Source of the DNA: Sphagnum compactum
Taxonomy: Eukaryota; Bryophyta; Sphagnopsida; Sphagnales
Reading direction: 5' to 3'
DNA: 64,000 bases
Assembly (NCBI GenBank): GCA_965153455.1
Contig: OZ234493.1
Span: 20,884,213 to 20,948,212, forward strand
The translations under genes were made by a program, and so were the position numbers. Below, piece after piece: positions 58,661 to 64,000 of this stretch. Numbering within the stretch: the first letter of the stretch is position 1; each line of letters starts with the position of its first letter. The notes beneath the pieces are model-generated. The model searched no databases. It was not told the origin of the DNA and worked only from the letters and a program-made list of their open reading frames with translations.

Positions 58661-61600
58661 TGGGTGGGTATTGTTTTTTTAAAGATACCTGGCAAATCTG
58701 GTTTTCACAAAGGTTTTGAAATACTTGATCGGTTTATTCCTAAGAAAATTTTAATTTTTCCAAGATAGGGGCAGGGCATCAAAAAAAAATAGTTCACATG
58801 GACCCTAATTGCAATAAGTATTATTTTGTCAAGTAGGTGGACTGGCCATCATCTTCAAGAGGAATAGCCAAATTTGGCTACATGTCGGATAATAAAATTA
58901 TTTTTTTGGAGAATCCTACCTCGTTGTTATGGTGATTAGAAGGAACTTGCTGTCAAAATATGCACCACCCCTGACTTTTTTTCTCTCAAAATGTGGCATT
59001 TTCGTCAACAAAAACCCTTTGTACACTTTGCACTATGTTTTTTTCTTTGTTGCCACAATGCAAAAATTCACCCAAAAAACACCTTAATTTTGCCAAATGA
59101 GGATATTTACAGATCCATTTAAATTTTAATTATCAAGAAAAAATAAAATCATGTTTACTTTCTTCAAAGAAACTCAAATCCAATTCAATTGCCATGCTAC
59201 CAAACCCATATGTTTTATTTAATGAGTATATGCCTTATAAAAGATCTTTTTTTTTCATCATTTTTTTTCCTCAAAATTTCAGCACCTTATTTGGGGCTTT
59301 TCCTTTCACATTAATAGCCTAGGATTAACCTGGCACCTTAACCCTTCTTCCACCATTTTACCCCATCTTGAATATCAACATTTTGAAAGGTATGGCAAGG
59401 GTAAGGTTCTCAAGGTTAACTTTCACACAATGGATATTTGAAGGTCTAGATATCACCAAATGTGATATCCACATGTGGTTGAAAGGTTAATACCCAGGCC
59501 AAATCTTGATACCCATCTAACAAAATCTTGTGAATATATCTCTATAGGATTTGTTATTTGAAACTTGTGTTTTTCTACCAACAAATCTTCAAAGTCCATG
59601 ATATGTTGGAACCTACCACACAACACATGAAATATATATATATAGATATATACTAGGGCTTAAGAAGTAGCGATTGGTTACTATTGGCAATGAGTTCAAA
59701 CCCTAAACCAAACTTTGAACTCATTGGCCCCAACCCAAGAACATGATTGAAATCATTATGTACAATAGCACTAGTTTTGTGTTGAATTTGTAAACAAACT
59801 CGTGAAAAAAAGGGATCCAAATCAAACGGAGACCCATATGCTTGGGCTTGACTTAAATGTTGTATGAATATATGCAAAACACATATTCATATTATTTATC
59901 AAAGGAGGTTGTCATCGTACAAGGATTTTCATAAATAGTTCTAACTTTCTTTCTCTAATGATGATGATAACATAAAAGAACGACTTTTTTTATTTACCGG
60001 TTTACAAAGTGCATATTTTAAGGCATATCAACAAGGAAGGGTAGCTTGAAATAACATCTTGCCAATGTTGGCTTCATTTGAGCACCCCTTCTATGAAACT
60101 CTTCAAAAACTTGTAGGCAATATATAAGGAAACATAGTTTAGAAAATTAATATTTGAGGCCCAATTGTAAATGTATGAAAATAGGGATTGTGGGAACATA
60201 TGCACATTTAATAACATATTTATCAATATTTCAATACAATTGAAACAATTTCAGTTTTAATATGTGGTTGAAACTACTTCCAAGAATGATTGTGCATGTT
60301 GCATGTTATTATAGTACAAATGTGGGTTGTAAGAAGATGTCTGATATTATTTTCGTATTTTACAAACAAAGAAAATTCAATAATGTTGTACCTAAAAAAA
60401 CATTATTTTTGTTTCATATGAATATGTATTGCTTCTTTAGGTGAAACCATGGTTGTGTTAAGTAACCATCTTTTTTTCTAGTTTTTTGATAAAAATATTA
60501 ATTTCATCATCCTTTTCACTATGTTTGTCATTATAAAAGAGAAAGGTGTTAAAAAAGGGGGAAAGACATTGATTATTAATTCCAAAAAAATTTGGCCTTC
60601 CATAACCAAAATATATTTTAATATGGATTCAAACGATCCCAAAACTTACATGTTGTCATGAATAGGTTGAAATCAAGCCAAATTTCAGGGCTCAAACTTT
60701 GTTGTCAAGTAGGCCTTGTTTTGCTATTCAACAATTGAACATTCATTGATGTGAACCAAGTTGGAAGGAAGCCCAAGGTGTGTCATGAACTAAAGGAAGA
60801 GAAACACATTTGCAAGTTCTTAAGTTGCATTGTCACTTTAAGAGTTTTCAAAAAGTCTTGACTTTTTAGAACAAGGTTCAAAGCATTAAAACATGTCCAA
60901 ATCAAGTGTCTAAATTATTTGGGCATGACCCACGAAGTTAGCAATTATGCCTAATTGAATCCTAGAGTTCTTAAATTAGTTAGTTAGTGTGAAAAAGTTT
61001 GAGATATTTTTGAATTTGCGATATGTCCTCATAGGAGGTGCTTGGGACTCATCTTTCTCCAATTGAAATTCTATTCATTCAATGGGTGATAATCCATGCT
61101 TTACACCAAGAACCTTTCATAAGAACTTTAAGATAAACACAACAAACAAAATGAGATGCAAGAAACTCAACATTGTGTGTGTGTGTGCACACGCTATTAG
61201 GGTTGTTATTATGTGTTTTATAATTGTAGACAACAATGGATGTAATTGCTTGAATATGACAACGCAAGGCATAAATGACCTTTAGATCATTGGAAAGACC
61301 TCAATGCAAAGTATAATGTAGCGGGGGGTTCATTGCCTCCTACAAGGAAGAATTGCTCAAAAGTTGACAATTTAAGATATGAAGATAAAATTACCAAAAT
61401 AACTCCTAATAAATGACTAGGATTGGTTTTGATTTCAATTATGAGTTGACATGGATAGTTTTTTGGGATTTTTGGATTCGCTATGTTGGGATTATCACAA
61501 ACTTATGGCATCACATTACACATGTTAGTCGCATGCATCATTGGTTAAGGCCAACATTGGTTATCATAGCCAAAGGTAATCCCAACGATAGTTTGAAGTT

Positions 61601-63660
61601 TCTTTCTACCTAATAGATGAACAATTAGTCGATTTGTATGACATGTGGTGTTACAATTACTAAGGAAGGCCAGTACAATATAGATGGATAATTTTGGTTA
61701 TTTGGTTACAATTTTTTCCAATGTTGTAACAACACTAAGTGTTTGATTTTCCATGGACAAAATCTTGGAAAACTAATAAGCTCATTTTTTGTGTTGTCTT
61801 TGAGTAATCATCCTTATGTTCTTCTTATGCAATCATTTAAAACATTATAGGGATTATAATCATTCTTCCTAGTTCCAATCACCAATATTTTTCATCCTTT
61901 TTTAAAATCAATCTAAGAGATCAAATGTGTTAGGGTAATGTGTGTTTGTGGATTGTGTTCAATTATAGGATCAATTTTTTACCATATTATGGAAGTTTGA
62001 AAGATTTGACCAAGGAGAATACAAAAAATGTGGCTATATGGACAAGTTTTAGAGAACACGTCATTGGTGGACCAATCATCTTTTCTTGAAAATTTTGAAA
62101 AGATATGCAAAAAGTTAACTTGTTGGACCCAAATGATATGATAAAAAACAAAGAAAAGTTTCTTTGGTTCCATGGATCAACAAAATCACACTTAATTACA
62201 TCAAGGACCATTTCATTTTATAATTTTAATGACAATTGTTTCTTGACTTTTAGTGATGACTTACCGTGGAGAAATATTAAGATATGGAATTTTGCTAAAC
62301 TTTCTTATTTTTTATATGATTCTTGCATTAGAGATTAATATTTCTAAAAAATCTCAGAATTATTATTATTTTGTTTTAAGGACTTTGCCATTGTATGCTC
62401 ATTTTTTGATTAAAAAACTTGAAGTTATGATTTATTAGAAAGGAAAAGAGGGATGTAAAATATTTAAGCAAAAGATGATATCATAAACTTTCGATAATTA
62501 TGTGAATAGAATGAACATAAGTAGATAAATACACAGCAATTGTAGCAAGTGAAATTATATTCATTATAATTAGTTGCTAAAGATAATGCAAACCAAAAAA
62601 ATTATTAATGAGTTTACAAGTTGGAAACTATGTTGAAAACAACTTTGTTAGAAAAAAAAATTATTAAAGATTATCCAAAATTGGAAGCACAATTTTAAGG
62701 CATTTAAAGTTGATTTTGAACAACACATATCTATATTGGCAATATAAACTACCAACATCTATGGTTTTAAATTTTTTTTAAGTCATTAATTTTAAGTTTG
62801 CTGGATGACACAAAACCTCATATAAACAGTAAAAATGAATTATAAATGATGAATGAAATATGTTGTTCATGGATGAAATTTACCACAACTACACAATTGT
62901 TTCAAGATGGATGGAATGTGATGATACAAACAAATTCATTCATTCATATGAAATTTTCAATACATAAGACTTGAATGAAATTGAACTTCAAGAATAAAAC
63001 TATTTAAAAAGGGTAAAATTAGCGTATATGGATTAAAAAAAGATGATTATAAATGATTCAGTGTATTGCATGGGTGAAATTGAATTTCATAAACAAAAGT
63101 AACTCATCTTGAAATTAAGATGAATGATGAAAGGTATCACATGGATGAAATTACTTGAATGAAAAATACACACCTATGAATGAAACTAGATTCAAGGATG
63201 AAAAATGACATGAAAGGACATATACATGCAATGTTAGTATATATAATCAAAAACTTTACAATACTTGAAATTGTTGACATTTTTATGAAGCACTAGATTT
63301 GGCAATTGAAGGTGTTTCGAGCACATATGAATGCCAACTAATTGGGTATAATTTCATTATAACATTTTCCCCCAAGCAAGTGATTTAGAACTCACATGAA
63401 CATTGGTACCAAAAAAAAGAACAAAAAAACCTTCTCCAACCTTTTTGGGGGGCAGGGGTGCTTGGGCTTTTGCTTCCTAGGGGTTTTGGGGGTACTTTTT
63501 CTTTTCTTTTCTTTTGGAATGGCTCCCTCTTTGCATCCCTCGTTAATTCGAAATACCCTTTGTCTTCATTGTTTTGACCTTTACATTTTAAGTAGCCTCT
63601 CGAGCATGTCAAAAGTGCTCACCCTCTTGCTAACCTAGTTTCCCAAGCTAATTAGGATGT
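58660..63660. other. No recognisable gene, AT-rich
   Basis: Short unassigned frames throughout. GAATGAAA and ATGGATGAAA words recur at 62830-63210, resembling 48090-48230 and the foldback element at 32821, so old MITE-like copies are likely. No complete element or RNA gene was recognised. Confidence 0.45.
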
Positions 63661-63674
63661 TTTGTCTTTGTAGA

Positions 63675-64000
63675 TGCTTCTCCTCTTGTGGTTTTCCCTG
63701 ATTCTATTCCTCTTGTTTTTTGGGGTTGGCTTCAGGATCAGTCTAATTCCATTTTGGGGTTATTTGAGTTTTGTTTTGCATGCCTTCGTTTGTTTCATAG
63801 GATCCTTTGAGCCATTTAGGACGAGGTCAAGCAAACTTTTTGCTTACCCCTTGACCGAATTGCTCAAAACCCAACAGACAAATTAGCATGGTTCCTATTC
63901 CTCATGTTGCCCCATTGGTGTTTGCATTATACTCGAGGAGGTCATTCAAGTAAATGAAAGGTTTTTGCTTATTTCAAGAGGTTTATGGTGAGTGATTGGT
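63675..64000 (+). pseudogene. Possible LINE-like retrotransposon fragment
   Basis: One plus-strand frame at 63845-63945 reads DRIAQNPTDKLAW, LMLPHWCLHYTRGG and, past a stop, a basic stretch. This recalls the region just upstream of reverse transcriptase in some plant non-LTR retrotransposons (a pattern like LAW..LMLP.WCL...RGG). The window ends before any catalytic motif. The call rests on memory of a short motif and is weak. Confidence 0.25.

Overview
The window looks like nuclear DNA from a land plant with a large, repeat-rich genome. The reasons are spliceosomal introns with GT..AG borders, Ty1/copia and Ty3/gypsy LTR retrotransposons, hAT and PIF/Harbinger transposase remains, MITE-like elements, and a plant-type universal-stress-protein (USP) gene. 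A fern, lycophyte, bryophyte or gymnosperm is my best guess, but nothing here fixes the species. Only three intact protein-coding genes could be modelled with consistent reading phase across their introns. All coordinates come from reading splice sites by eye.

Layout. 1-290 is a 49-bp tandem repeat. 679-2326 (minus) is a three-exon gene of unknown function with a 12-residue N-terminal repeat and a zinc-finger-like segment. 2430-3505 is a striking array of GC-rich near-perfect palindromes. 3550-11690 holds low-complexity and dispersed repeats and no recognisable gene. 11690-13300 contains a decayed hAT-like transposase (plus) followed by a decayed PIF/Harbinger transposase (minus). 13300-24250 is repeats, MITEs and unassigned DNA. 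24990-27746 (plus) is a five-exon gene for a USP-domain protein that lacks the kinase domain often attached to this type of USP domain. 29196-29480 is a MITE with long terminal inverted repeats.

30166-43680 is a rearranged retrotransposon block. The 3' half of a copia element (minus) lies at 30166-31803 and its 5' half (plus) at 37917-40742. The 5' half of a gypsy element (minus) lies at about 32078-37350 and its 3' half (plus) at 40743-43680. Both are broken inside reverse transcriptase at the same two points. The layout is explained by one inversion of about 8.9 kb between two neighbouring head-to-head elements, plus a second small inversion or templated flip of the gypsy palm segment (31812-32077).

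43700-50400 is mostly unassigned DNA with a third MITE relative, homopolymers and a CpG-rich block at 49480-49700. 50881-55798 (plus) is an eleven-exon half-size ABC transporter of the ABCB/TAP-like class with an extra N-terminal membrane domain; a 45-bp tandem repeat and a GAA tract precede its start codon. 55800-64000 is AT-rich intergenic DNA with dispersed repeats and a possible LINE-like fragment at the right edge.

The genes do not form a pathway. The main story is genome structure: nested decay and inversion of transposable elements around a few host genes.
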